Assembly (NCBI GenBank): GCA_022712735.1
Contig: JAFLKA010000410.1
Span: 1 to 24,978, forward strand
Length of the DNA stretch: 24,978 nucleotides
Direction: 5' to 3'
DNA from: Marinosulfonomonas sp.
Lineage (GTDB): Bacteria; Pseudomonadota; Alphaproteobacteria; Rhodobacterales; Rhodobacteraceae
Within the stretch, counting starts at the first letter, position 1; each line of letters begins with the position of its first letter. Both the position numbers and the translations under genes were made by a program. The notes under the pieces are model-generated. The model saw only the letters and a program-made list of their open reading frames with translations, had not been told where the DNA came from and did not search any database. Positions 18,161-24,609 of this stretch are shown in pieces.

Positions 18161-18698
18161 TCATCGGCCCCTCAATTGGAAAAGCTGCTCGAACAAATGT
18201 CCGTTTGCGGGCCGCCGAGACAAACGCAATCATCTGATTTGTAAGATCGTCCACCTTTTGATCAAGTACATCTACAAGTTTACCGTCACGCGCATTCCAA
18301 TTTAATCGCCCTGCATTGCCCAACTTTACGAGCTGATTAAGATTGCGGCCAATGTCGTTCAATACCTTTCGTGTAGACAATACGGCTTCAATTTCCTCTG
18401 ATTGAAGATCAAGCGCGTCAACTGAATGACGGATCAAACGCCTCACACCATCTGAAATCGTCAACCCTCGCCTATCCAAAAACTCTCTAAATGCCTCTAA
18501 CTCCTCGTCTGCAATGCGGGCGTGGATCATAGAGCCGTTTGTAGTGACCGCCTTCTTTTGGGCACCAGAGCGAATTTTTGACACCGTAGAACGATGACGA
18601 TTTAGGGCCAGCGCAATTTGCGCGTCGGTTTCGCCAGAGGCGATACGGGCCATAATATCAAGGCGTTCTTTAGGCGTCACGCGATTACGAGTTGGCAC
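18153..18698 (-). CDS. virD1: VirD1/MobC-like relaxosome accessory protein with N-terminal HTH
   Basis: A 181-residue DNA-binding protein of the relaxosome. Residues 8-42 form a helix-turn-helix (TPKERLDIMARIASGETDAQ, then IALALNRHRSTVSKIRSG). From about 57 there is a ribbon-helix-helix-like segment (MIHARIADEELEAFREFLDR; SDGVRRLIRHSVDAL). Then comes the LNDIGRNLNQLVKLGNAGRL motif, which is the hallmark of VirD1, TraJ and MobC-type proteins. These bind oriT and help the relaxase reach the nick site. The start is GTG 18698, with GGAG 7 nt upstream. The gene leads the minus-strand operon and lies directly beside the hairpin-rich candidate oriT. A VirD1 fused to an HTH is unusual and could also autoregulate the operon. 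Confidence 0.85.
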   Translation of the reverse strand: MPTRNRVTPKERLDIMARIASGETDAQIALALNRHRSTVSKIRSGAQKKAVTTNGSMIHARIADEELEAFREFLDRRGLTISDGVRRLIRHSVDALDLQSEEIEAVLSTRKVLNDIGRNLNQLVKLGNAGRLNWNARDGKLVDVLDQKVDDLTNQMIAFVSAARKRTFVRAAFPIEGPMND

Positions 18699-18719
18699 AG
18701 TTTGGCTCCGGCAAATAAG

Positions 18720-18935
18720 TGTGACAAACTCATATCACAATATACCGTTCCAGCCAACTGTCCTTTTAGGCCAGTTTTCGCTCCTTCGGAGAAGATCAAG
18801 AGCGCGAAAACTGGGCAGCCTAAAAGGACTCCACATAGCCACCGGAACCCTCCAAGAGAGGGTTCTTAAACAGGTGGCAGAAGAATGAGGCGGGAAACCC
18901 GCCGAATTTCGACTAGAAGCCCACAAAACGGGCTG
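18720..18935. other. Candidate oriT: cluster of inverted repeats
   Basis: Non-coding DNA between the divergent virD1-like and virC1-like genes, packed with dyads. TGTGA-N10-TCACA is at 18720-18739. A long bipartite palindrome spans 18760-18829. An 8-bp stem GAACCCTC/GAGGGTTC lies at 18845-18865 (loop CAAGA). GGCGGG-AAA-CCCGCC is at 18889-18903, and AGCCC/GGGCT at 18918-18934. Such hairpin clusters next to relaxosome genes are typical of oriT. The only CAGG/CCTG core for a VirD2/RP4-type nick is at 18871-18874; read on the minus strand it is CCACCTGT, 6 of 8 to YATCCTGY. A stretch at 18728-18752 resembles a Ti border. The nick site itself is not proven. Confidence 0.6.
18760..18829. repeat. 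Bipartite 11+11-bp inverted repeat
   Basis: The outer arms GTCCTTTTAGG (18760-18770) and CCTAAAAGGAC (18819-18829) pair exactly. The inner arms CCAGTTTTCGC (18771-18781) and GCGAAAACTGG (18804-18814) also pair exactly. A 4-nt bulge, GCAG, lies on the right side only. The 22-nt apex holds a mini-hairpin, CTCC-TTC-GGAG (18781-18791). The structure would extrude as a cruciform or a branched single-strand hairpin. It sits in the candidate oriT and is probably recognised by the relaxase or the VirD1-like protein. Confidence 0.85.
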
Positions 18936-19023
18936 CTGAATGACAACGCGCTATGTTGCCAGCCCCCCCATGTATATCTTGGGCTTCATGCGCTTATATC
19001 GCTAAATTTACCCAAAATAAGGG

Positions 19024-19279
19024 ACATAAAGACTAAACGGCAATCTGCCATTAAGACATTACTCCAATACTCCATAAAGGCATAAAGCCATAAAGCCATA
19101 ACGACGTTACCCCTAAAGGACAGTGCAACAAAGCGGCAATACTCCGTTACGTCATAACGCCAACTCGCCAGATATCCATTAAGACAATATGACGAAAAGT
19201 CATTATTCCATAAAGACATCTGGACAAAATGCCATAAAGACACTACGACAATAAGGCATAAGGGCAAAATCCCGCTGGA
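19024..19279. repeat. Array of 32 contiguous degenerate 8-bp units, consensus (A/C)CATAAAG
   Basis: Reading from 19024 in steps of 8, all 32 consecutive octamers have C at position 2. By hand count A occurs at position 3 in 26 of 32, A at position 6 in 25 of 32 and G at position 8 in 23 of 32. Exact CCATAAAG units occur at 19072, 19088, 19208 and 19232, and GCATAAAG at 19080. Phase breaks at both ends: 19017 is not C, and an off-phase CCACAAAG starts at 19287. The array ends 32 bp before the virC1-like start and begins about 90 bp from the hairpin cluster. Contiguous 8-bp sites suit cooperative ribbon-helix-helix binding, as in MetJ metboxes. VirC2 is an RHH protein that binds overdrive beside T-DNA borders, so I infer an overdrive-like transfer enhancer or partition site. 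Confidence 0.85.
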
Positions 19280-19311
19280 AAAATTCCACAAAGATAAAAA
19301 AGTGAGAAAAC

Positions 19312-20067
19312 ATGCAGGTTATTACATTGATCCAGACAAAAGGTGGTTCTGGAAAGACAACTCTCGCCATGATCCTAGCAAGCGCGGCGCTTGATAAGGG
19401 TCTTAAGGTGCAAATGTTTGATGGCGACGTAAACCAACAGCTTATGAGCTGGCAACCATCGTTTGAAGACGCTGATTGGGGCAATATTACCAAACCAGCA
19501 TGGCCCGAAGATTTGAAAATTGCTGAACCGCCAATAGGGCCGGAGAAGCTATATGAAATGCTCGACAGATTAGACGAAAGCGGCACTGATCTTGTCATAA
19601 TTGATACTCGCCCAGGGAGTTATGAAGCAACCGAGGATTTTGCCATCGCGGCCGATATGGTTCTCATTCCCGCACGTCCAGCTCAAGCCGAATGGCGGCT
19701 TGTGCTATCCGCCTTCGAATGGATGGTCGCATTACAAAAAACATTGGCTAAAGACGAAAGGTTTCCGAAAGTCCGTTCTGTTGTAGCCAATGTATCAAAT
19801 AAGATCATTCAAGCAGCTTCTGGGGCAGGGGGCAGTATTCCTAAGCGTGATAGAGACGTTTTGGATAACCTTCTAAGTACACCGCACCTTGATACAATGA
19901 TCCCTAACAGTCGAATATTTGAGCACATATTATTCCACGGCCCGCTTCCTGTAGCTGGTGAGGCTTACAGGGCTTCACGGGGCATCTTAATGGCAAACAA
20001 TATGGACGATCTAACCGCAGTCGGCGTTAGCCTACTTGATGAAGTACTGGAAGGAATAGAACAATGA
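19312..20067 (+). CDS. virC1: VirC1-like ParA-family ATPase
   Basis: A 251-residue MinD/ParA-type ATPase. It has the deviant Walker A TKGGSGKTT (9-17) with the signature lysine, the MFDGDVNQQLMSW segment, and Walker B LVIIDTRPGSYE. The start QVITLIQTKGGSGKTTLAM and the DGD.N..L..W pattern resemble Agrobacterium VirC1 (about 231 residues) more than plasmid ParA proteins with an N-terminal HTH, which is absent here. VirC1 gathers relaxosomes at the cell pole and boosts T-DNA processing. ATG 19312 follows AAAAAAGTGAG. The gene overlaps the next by ATGA. Immediately upstream is the 8-bp array. A partition ATPase (ParA) is the alternative; the virD/virB context favours VirC1. Confidence 0.8.
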   Translation: MQVITLIQTKGGSGKTTLAMILASAALDKGLKVQMFDGDVNQQLMSWQPSFEDADWGNITKPAWPEDLKIAEPPIGPEKLYEMLDRLDESGTDLVIIDTRPGSYEATEDFAIAADMVLIPARPAQAEWRLVLSAFEWMVALQKTLAKDERFPKVRSVVANVSNKIIQAASGAGGSIPKRDRDVLDNLLSTPHLDTMIPNSRIFEHILFHGPLPVAGEAYRASRGILMANNMDDLTAVGVSLLDEVLEGIEQ

Positions 20068-20681
20068 GCGGACGCCGCGTTCCTGTAAAAATTGCCCCAA
20101 GCCCTGCTGGTGAAAAACCGGAAAATAAGGCAGTAGAAGAAATGGTAAAAACCAGCCAAAAACTCCAAAAAGATATGCGAGGTGCATCTTCTACACATGC
20201 CGTTCCTAAACCCAAAGTAGCCTCTACATCAACAAAAGCGAAGTCCGACCCAAAGCCTAAGTCGAAACCTGAACCAGCAACCAAAACAATGATTGTACCA
20301 TCCGATACAAGCACAAGGTTATCATTCCATTGTCCAATAAATCTGACGATGGACAATGAAGCGGCTAGGATCGCTTCAAACTTGGGAAAAGACGCAGAAT
20401 ACGTGATTGATGCGTTTATTAAGCCTGCAAAAGCTGCGCTCGTTGCTGCTTGGAAGGCTGGGAATCTCAAAGATTACACGTCAAACGCCCAACTACTTAT
20501 GAAGCAAAGTGCAGATGGTGGAACGCGAAAGTTAGTTTCTAAGCATATGGTGAAAGATGCCCTGATCGTCGACATGCGCAATCTTTTCGATGATCCGTTA
20601 GGCTTAACGTCTCCAAATCAGACATACGCCAGTTTCTTAGGGGCTGCTTTGATGGAACAACTGAAAAGACGTGTACAGTAA
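20064..20681 (+). CDS. virC2: VirC2-like RHH DNA-binding partner
   Basis: A 205-residue protein, the same length as Agrobacterium VirC2 (about 202). Residues 1-75 are a basic, proline- and lysine-rich, probably disordered region. The folded part starts about 80 with a strand, TRLSFHCPIN, followed by helices NEAARIASNLGKDAEYVIDA and KPAKAALVAAW. A second strand-helix block, GTRKLVSKHMVKDALIVDM, comes next. This fits the tandem ribbon-helix-helix domain of VirC2, a single-chain pseudo-dimer that binds overdrive. Family membership is inferred from gene pairing, length and fold pattern, because identity by eye is low. A ParB/ParG-like centromere binder is the alternative. It overlaps virC1 by 4 nt and probably binds the 8-bp array upstream of the operon. 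Confidence 0.65.
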   Translation: MSGRRVPVKIAPSPAGEKPENKAVEEMVKTSQKLQKDMRGASSTHAVPKPKVASTSTKAKSDPKPKSKPEPATKTMIVPSDTSTRLSFHCPINLTMDNEAARIASNLGKDAEYVIDAFIKPAKAALVAAWKAGNLKDYTSNAQLLMKQSADGGTRKLVSKHMVKDALIVDMRNLFDDPLGLTSPNQTYASFLGAALMEQLKRRVQ

Positions 20682-20697
20682 TACTGTTCACGTCTTT
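20665..20697. terminator. Hairpin over the virC2 stop, between convergent genes
   Basis: The stem is AAAGACGTG/CACGTCTTT (9 bp), then one T-T mismatch, then ACAGT/ACTGT (5 bp), with a 3-nt loop that contains part of the stop codon. It lies between virC2 (+) and the secreted-protein gene ending at 20709 (-). The stem itself ends in TTT on both strands, and the minus strand continues TTTT, so bidirectional termination is plausible. Confidence 0.7.
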
Positions 20698-20708
20698 AAA
20701 AACTTTGT

Positions 20709-21131
20709 TTATTGGCAGTTTAGATCGGCGATAGGGTCAACATCATCCAATGTAATTGAGCCAGTGCTAGTTACAAAAGCGTAAGAACCGCCCGCTGATA
20801 ATATTTGTGCAAGTTCTAGCCATTCTTCCTCGTCAGCGGAAAACTGTGGAACCATGCCGTTTGTTGCGGTGAACACGGCCTGATTACCAAGGTTTGACAA
20901 CAAAACAAGCTGACCATTAAGAACCACACCATCAATATCAACACGCAAAGACCCATTCGAGCTATCACCGAATAGACGATCAGGGTCGCATGTTAGGGTG
21001 ACAGATCCATTTTCCATCGAAATATCATAGACATTAAGGCCGCGAGTGGTTTGTTGCGACCAACTTGCATCGGCAAGGGCAGGGGTTGCAGCAACCAAAA
21101 ATACTGCGAGTGATAAACTACTTAACGACAT
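20709..21131 (-). CDS. Small secreted protein of unknown function
   Basis: A 140-residue protein with a signal peptide (SLAVFLVAATPALA|DASW). The mature part of about 118 residues is beta-rich and acidic. It has two cysteines, in VTLTCDPD and at the penultimate position (LNCQ), probably forming a disulfide in the periplasm. I do not recognise the family. ATG 21131 is preferred, with AAAGGT upstream; an in-frame GTG at 21146 would add five residues. It lies 96 nt downstream of the hydrolase gene on the same strand and converges with virC2. It could be the last gene of the rcgA-rcgR transcript or a separate gene. Confidence 0.75.
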   Translation of the reverse strand: MSLSSLSLAVFLVAATPALADASWSQQTTRGLNVYDISMENGSVTLTCDPDRLFGDSSNGSLRVDIDGVVLNGQLVLLSNLGNQAVFTATNGMVPQFSADEEEWLELAQILSAGGSYAFVTSTGSITLDDVDPIADLNCQ

Positions 21132-21227
21132 TGTTAGACCTTTCACGACTTTTCCGATTAGTGGCAGAATCCAGTCAATCTGGCAATGATGTGTGAGAAA
21201 ATAGAAACCCGGGCATTGCTTTATAGA

Positions 21228-22211
21228 TCATATACGATTTTCTATGCCTGCTGCTGTAAACAGCTCACATATTTTAGCCATCACGTTCTCTCGAATGTCT
21301 GGGACTTCCAATAGTAACTCGTGTTTGGCTTCTTGGATCAACTCAAAACTTCCGCCGGGCCAGTGTGCCATGCGTTCTTGTATTGCACGAATGTCTACAG
21401 TTTCATCTTTATCACCGCAAAACGCGATGCAAGGAATGTCGGGAGAACATACTTTTGACAGGCTCCGGCATTCTTTAAGGGCCTCAAAAAACCACCCCAT
21501 GCTAGGGCCGCCTGTCGGTAAATCTGATTTCGTTTGGGCCTGATTTACCCAATACTGATACATATCGGGGTCATGGGTCATGTTATTGTCTTGAAAGGAT
21601 TTGCTGAGAACATAGGGTTTTCTATTGAAACCAGGAACATAAATGTGACCCTTGCCAATGGCTTGAGCAGCCCACGAAAGAGGCCAAGCCGCGACGCGCT
21701 CAATTGGTGACATTTTTATGTCCCACATTGGAGCCGTAAAAGCGCAGGCGGCTACAGGTAGACCTTCTATCACAGCTCGCAAACCAATGTTCGCGCCCAT
21801 GGAGTGTCCGATCAAATACCAAGGTTTTGGCAAGCTAAGCTCTTCGGCAGCATTGATCATTGCAGCGACATCACTTTGATAATCATAAAATCGGGAAACA
21901 TGGCCTGTCATCGAGTCATCTGTAAGCCTGTCGGAAAGACCATGCCCACGCCAATCAATTACGAAGGTCGCATAACCACATTTATCTAATTCTGCGGCTG
22001 TACGCCCGTGGTTTTCTATATACTCTGAACGTCCAGGGAACAGTAAAACAGTACCCTTGCGGGCCTTTTCGGCTTTCCACAAACCAACACGGAGGCGCAC
22101 CTTATCATCCGCATGTATCCAATAGGCCATGCCATTCGCAGGGCCTTCTGCGAATTCGGGATAAAAGGTCGCTTCTTCCAATAGACCAGAATGCCGCCGA
22201 GTTGTATTCAT
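21228..22211 (-). CDS. rcgR: Alpha/beta hydrolase, lysophospholipase-like (probable RcgR)
   Basis: A serine hydrolase of the PldB/monoglyceride-lipase branch. Numbered from the alternative ATG at 22238 (336 residues), the triad is Ser146 in LIGHSMGAN, Asp276 in FCGDKDE and His306 in EAKHELLLE. The oxyanion segment is VLLFPGRSEY, and DWRGHGLSDRL is the usual strand-4 signature. ATG 22211 (327 residues) has a better AAAGAGA site; ATG 22238 overlaps the upstream gene by 14 nt. From memory, a hydrolase paired with a membrane protein like the neighbour is the rcgR/rcgA pair of rhizobial conjugative plasmid pRleVF39b, where RcgR is called a putative quorum-lactone hydrolase. If so it may tune conjugation by clearing a signal. 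An ordinary phospholipid or ester hydrolase is the alternative. Confidence 0.7.
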   Translation of the reverse strand: MNTTRRHSGLLEEATFYPEFAEGPANGMAYWIHADDKVRLRVGLWKAEKARKGTVLLFPGRSEYIENHGRTAAELDKCGYATFVIDWRGHGLSDRLTDDSMTGHVSRFYDYQSDVAAMINAAEELSLPKPWYLIGHSMGANIGLRAVIEGLPVAACAFTAPMWDIKMSPIERVAAWPLSWAAQAIGKGHIYVPGFNRKPYVLSKSFQDNNMTHDPDMYQYWVNQAQTKSDLPTGGPSMGWFFEALKECRSLSKVCSPDIPCIAFCGDKDETVDIRAIQERMAHWPGGSFELIQEAKHELLLEVPDIRENVMAKICELFTAAGIENRI

Positions 22212-22224
22212 GTGATTATCTCTT

Positions 22225-23871
22225 TCATTTGGGTTCATTCAATTCTTGTTGTTTGACTTCCAACATCTGCGTTCGCCAAAAAAGGCTGTATGTTGCAAGC
22301 AATACATTGCCACATAGAAGAATTGAAAAACCGAAAAACTGACCGATAAGCACATAATTAACGGCAAGCAAAACTACAACAATTATCATCTTCAACCATG
22401 AAACATTAGTTTTTCTTACTTGGCTTTCGACCTGCCAATTCCCTCTTTGATTGTCGGCGGCTTCCAAAGTCGTAGACCGCTCCAAGGCCCAATAGATTTG
22501 AGCTAAGCAGGCGAAAAAAACAAAACAGGTAATAAATAGAAGAAGAAAACTTGTAAAAAATGGCGACGGGTTCTGGTTAAGCCAGCCCCAACTATCGTCA
22601 CGCAAACCAAAGGCAGACAGCGCATCGTTGATCAACCACATTACAATCGTTTCACCATCCGATATTAAATAAGCGGCATTCAACTTGATACACGTGGCAA
22701 GCAAAATCCCTAAAACAGTGCATCGAAAAACCCCCCGCATAATTTTTGTTCCGAGTTCATGGGCCTTGTATTGATGACTTTTACTAGATCGAAGTTCCGG
22801 CGCACTGTAAATTTCATTGAAGTCATTCGCTATCGTGTAGAGCAATAGAAAACCAATAAAATAGAACCAATAGATCATTCCTGAATACAAGAACGCAAAC
22901 ATTGAAATTCCGATTGCCGCTGGGGTCGATATAATTTCGGGGTGCTCAAGCGCCACGAGTATCCAATCCACCATTCCGTTGGCTGATTGGCCCTGCATGA
23001 GAGCGATTAAATACACTCCAGACCATTGAACGAGAAATATAATCAGAAAACACACGAGAAAGATTGCCCAGTATGAGAAGGAAAACGACTCCACTTTGCA
23101 TATCCAACTATCGTCATTGCTAATTCCCGCTTCTTTCTCCGCTAGCGGTGATCGCCCTTCATCTTTCCAGAAGGTTAATAACTCTGCTACGAATATTAGG
23201 AACACGGGCAGAAAAACCATCTCTCCAATAGTCCAGCTCGGGGACGAAAAAAATCCAACTTCCTTATTCAAGCCCTCCAATGGGCTGTAAGTGATACTGT
23301 GAACGCCCATAATATAGCTCAAGAACCAAAGCAAAGCGCCAGTTGACCACACCACAATTGGTAAATTTAATGAGCTTCTGCCGTCAAATAAGGCTTCCGA
23401 CCTGCTTGCCAAACTTGAGGGTTTCCTTTGCGCTATGGCGTCGTCACCGATGCTCGAACTGCTCGCCACATCTTGAATCCCCACCGCATCGCTATTGGGC
23501 GTTCCCTTTCGCATTACTCGCCTCTTGGAGATCAACCTCGATTGCGACGCCCTAAGCTCAATCTGCCATTCACTGATTGCTTCTGGATCATCACACCCAA
23601 CAACCCTAGCCAGCCAGCGAATATTGTCAGCGCTAATCCCCTTATTGTTCTCTTGAAACCAAAGTTGCACCGTCCGTAATTCAATGCCCGATCCGTTGGC
23701 ATCAATTTGAGAAATTGCGTCAGCAAGGAGATCTGGTGTCCATGCTCCATTTGGGAAACCATTCTTATCGACAGGCCGACCCGCACCAGTAGAGACTATT
23801 CTAGTGAACAATTGCTTGAAGTCGTCTTCGCTCTTGTGTGGAGAGAGATAATATCTGCCGTTTTTAATCAA
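22225..23871 (-). CDS. rcgA: Polytopic membrane protein with N-terminal HTH-like domain (probable RcgA)
   Basis: A 548-residue protein. The cytoplasmic N-terminal domain (about 15-115) contains GAGRPVDKNGFPNGAWTPDL, then ELRTVQLWFQENNKGISADN and IRWLARVVGCDDPEA. This reads like a small helix-turn-helix or Cro-like domain. After a serine-rich linker, about seven hydrophobic segments follow, near 180-200, 218-240, 265-295, 325-352, 385-405, 440-465 and 495-540. I recall this N-terminal pattern from proteins named RcgA family putative transporter on alphaproteobacterial conjugative plasmids. The start is TTG 23871, the only usable codon. It overlaps or nearly abuts the hydrolase gene, so the two are co-expressed. 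The 10-bp-phased TTTCGT repeats lie about 80 bp upstream. Role inferred: a membrane-bound sensor or transporter affecting transfer. Confidence 0.7.
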   Translation of the reverse strand: MIKNGRYYLSPHKSEDDFKQLFTRIVSTGAGRPVDKNGFPNGAWTPDLLADAISQIDANGSGIELRTVQLWFQENNKGISADNIRWLARVVGCDDPEAISEWQIELRASQSRLISKRRVMRKGTPNSDAVGIQDVASSSSIGDDAIAQRKPSSLASRSEALFDGRSSLNLPIVVWSTGALLWFLSYIMGVHSITYSPLEGLNKEVGFFSSPSWTIGEMVFLPVFLIFVAELLTFWKDEGRSPLAEKEAGISNDDSWICKVESFSFSYWAIFLVCFLIIFLVQWSGVYLIALMQGQSANGMVDWILVALEHPEIISTPAAIGISMFAFLYSGMIYWFYFIGFLLLYTIANDFNEIYSAPELRSSKSHQYKAHELGTKIMRGVFRCTVLGILLATCIKLNAAYLISDGETIVMWLINDALSAFGLRDDSWGWLNQNPSPFFTSFLLLFITCFVFFACLAQIYWALERSTTLEAADNQRGNWQVESQVRKTNVSWLKMIIVVVLLAVNYVLIGQFFGFSILLCGNVLLATYSLFWRTQMLEVKQQELNEPK

Positions 23872-23952
23872 CTTTAAGGAACCCCTTATGCGTTAAATAT
23901 ACCAATTACCAAAACTTTTTATTACGACATATCAAACGCTTACAATGTTACT

Positions 23953-23988
23953 TTTCGTTCTGTTTCGTTAGCTTTCGTATCGTTTCGT
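23953..23988. promoter_or_regulatory. Four TTTCGT hexamers spaced exactly 10 bp: candidate operator
   Basis: TTTCGT begins at 23953, 23963, 23973 and 23983, so the same face of the helix is presented four times. Read on the rcgA strand the units are ACGAAA. The array lies 82-117 bp upstream of the rcgA start codon, beside an AT-rich stretch with TATATT at about 23893-23898 that may be the rcgA -10 box. It probably binds a repressor or activator in a helically phased filament. The HTH-like domain of RcgA itself is one candidate ligand. Confidence 0.65.
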
Positions 23989-23989
23989 G

Positions 23990-24253
23990 CATTATCTTCC
24001 TATGAACGTAAATACTTATGGTTGTGAACAGTTCGGGTCAAGCGGCAAGCCGCCCGCCACTGCGCGGCGGTGCTAAGAACCCGCTGGGTTCTGGCGCGCG
24101 CAATAGAAATAGACAGGGCCGTGTCCTCGCCTACGGCTGCGGGCCGCACCAAACCCCCGTCGATTTCTATTGCACTTGCCTCTCCGGCACTTCGCCAGTG
24201 GATCAGATTTTGGAGACAGGCGCTTTCAGCGCTTGCTCAAAATCAGGAATTAA
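23990..24253. other. GC-rich, hairpin-forming intergenic DNA
   Basis: No gene is supported in this stretch. After about 24018 the base composition turns much richer in GC than the surrounding genes. It contains AGAACCC-GCT-GGGTTCT (about 24076-24092), GCCGCC/GGCGGT near 24049-24071, and an 11-bp inverted repeat GCAATAGAAAT (24100-24110) / ATTTCTATTGC (24163-24173) enclosing a GC-rich apex. Two overlapping frames across it look like chance open frames. It may be a structured leader, a single-strand origin or promoter, or a remnant. Confidence 0.5.
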
Positions 24254-24463
24254 ATGGGGTTAACAATGAATGTAAGTCAAATACAAAACCTACCCGACGA
24301 AGTAAGGGTTTTAGCATTAATCGACGGTAACAAAATTCAGATCGGTAGGCGTTTTCGTGATACCAAGGGAATACTTCGGGTCGTATGGGAAATTTCCCGC
24401 TCCCAGATTACAAAACACCAGTTATTTCTGTCGCCATATGATAGCGAAACGCTGAAAGCGTGA
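24254..24463 (+). CDS. Small protein of unknown function
   Basis: A 69-residue protein with a basic, beta-strand-rich middle (VRVLALIDGNKIQIGRRFRD; ILRVVWEISRSQI). No signal peptide, cysteines or membrane segment. I do not recognise it. Two starts are possible: ATG 24254, with AGGA about 5 nt upstream, or ATG 24266, with GGGG 7 nt upstream. It is flanked on both sides by hairpin-rich DNA and faces a convergent gene. The coding pattern is plausible, but size and lack of homologues known to me leave real doubt. Confidence 0.55.
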   Translation: MGLTMNVSQIQNLPDEVRVLALIDGNKIQIGRRFRDTKGILRVVWEISRSQITKHQLFLSPYDSETLKA

Positions 24464-24466
24464 GGC

Positions 24467-24561
24467 TTGCGATACTGCCGCAAGGTGGTATCGCAAACCG
24501 GGCGTGACGCGGGGGGCCGTAGTGCCTCCCGTGTCGCGTCAACATCGTGCATTCAGGCACG
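24467..24561. repeat. Three consecutive hairpins after the small gene
   Basis: TTGCGATAC/GTATCGCAA (24467-24475 and 24488-24496, 12-nt loop) is followed by TGACGCG/CGCGTCA with an inner G-rich/C-rich pair (about 24505-24541) and by CGTGC/GCACG (24546-24561). The first could end the 24254 transcript. None has a T-run on the plus strand. The density of dyads matches the GC-rich stretch upstream of the small gene. Confidence 0.6.
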
Positions 24562-24578
24562 AAACTGTAGCATTCTGG

Positions 24579-24601
24579 AAAAAGGGGGCATGACGCCCCC
24601 C
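24579..24601 (-). terminator. Rho-independent terminator for the gene ending at 24610
   Basis: Read on the minus strand, GGGGGC-GTCAT-GCCCCC is followed directly by TTTTT, beginning about 9 nt after the stop of the minus-strand gene. Stem, loop size and T-run are all canonical. Confidence 0.88.
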
Positions 24602-24609
24602 AACGATTG

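Noticed and set aside
19024..19279. Repeat array considered as CRISPR or as replication iterons
   Set aside because: Units are 8 bp, contiguous and degenerate, with no spacers, so it is not CRISPR. Iterons are usually 17-22 bp and sit beside a rep gene; no initiator gene is in the window.
19312..20681. Pair considered as an ordinary plasmid parA/parB partition module
   Set aside because: Not excluded, but the ATPase lacks the N-terminal HTH of many plasmid ParAs. The partner has no ParB motifs, and position beside the relaxosome genes fits VirC1/VirC2 better.
24018..24330. Overlapping plus-strand frames of 81 and 86 codons in GC-rich DNA
   Set aside because: Low-complexity arginine/proline reading across hairpins, no plausible start context, and overlap with the better 24254 start.
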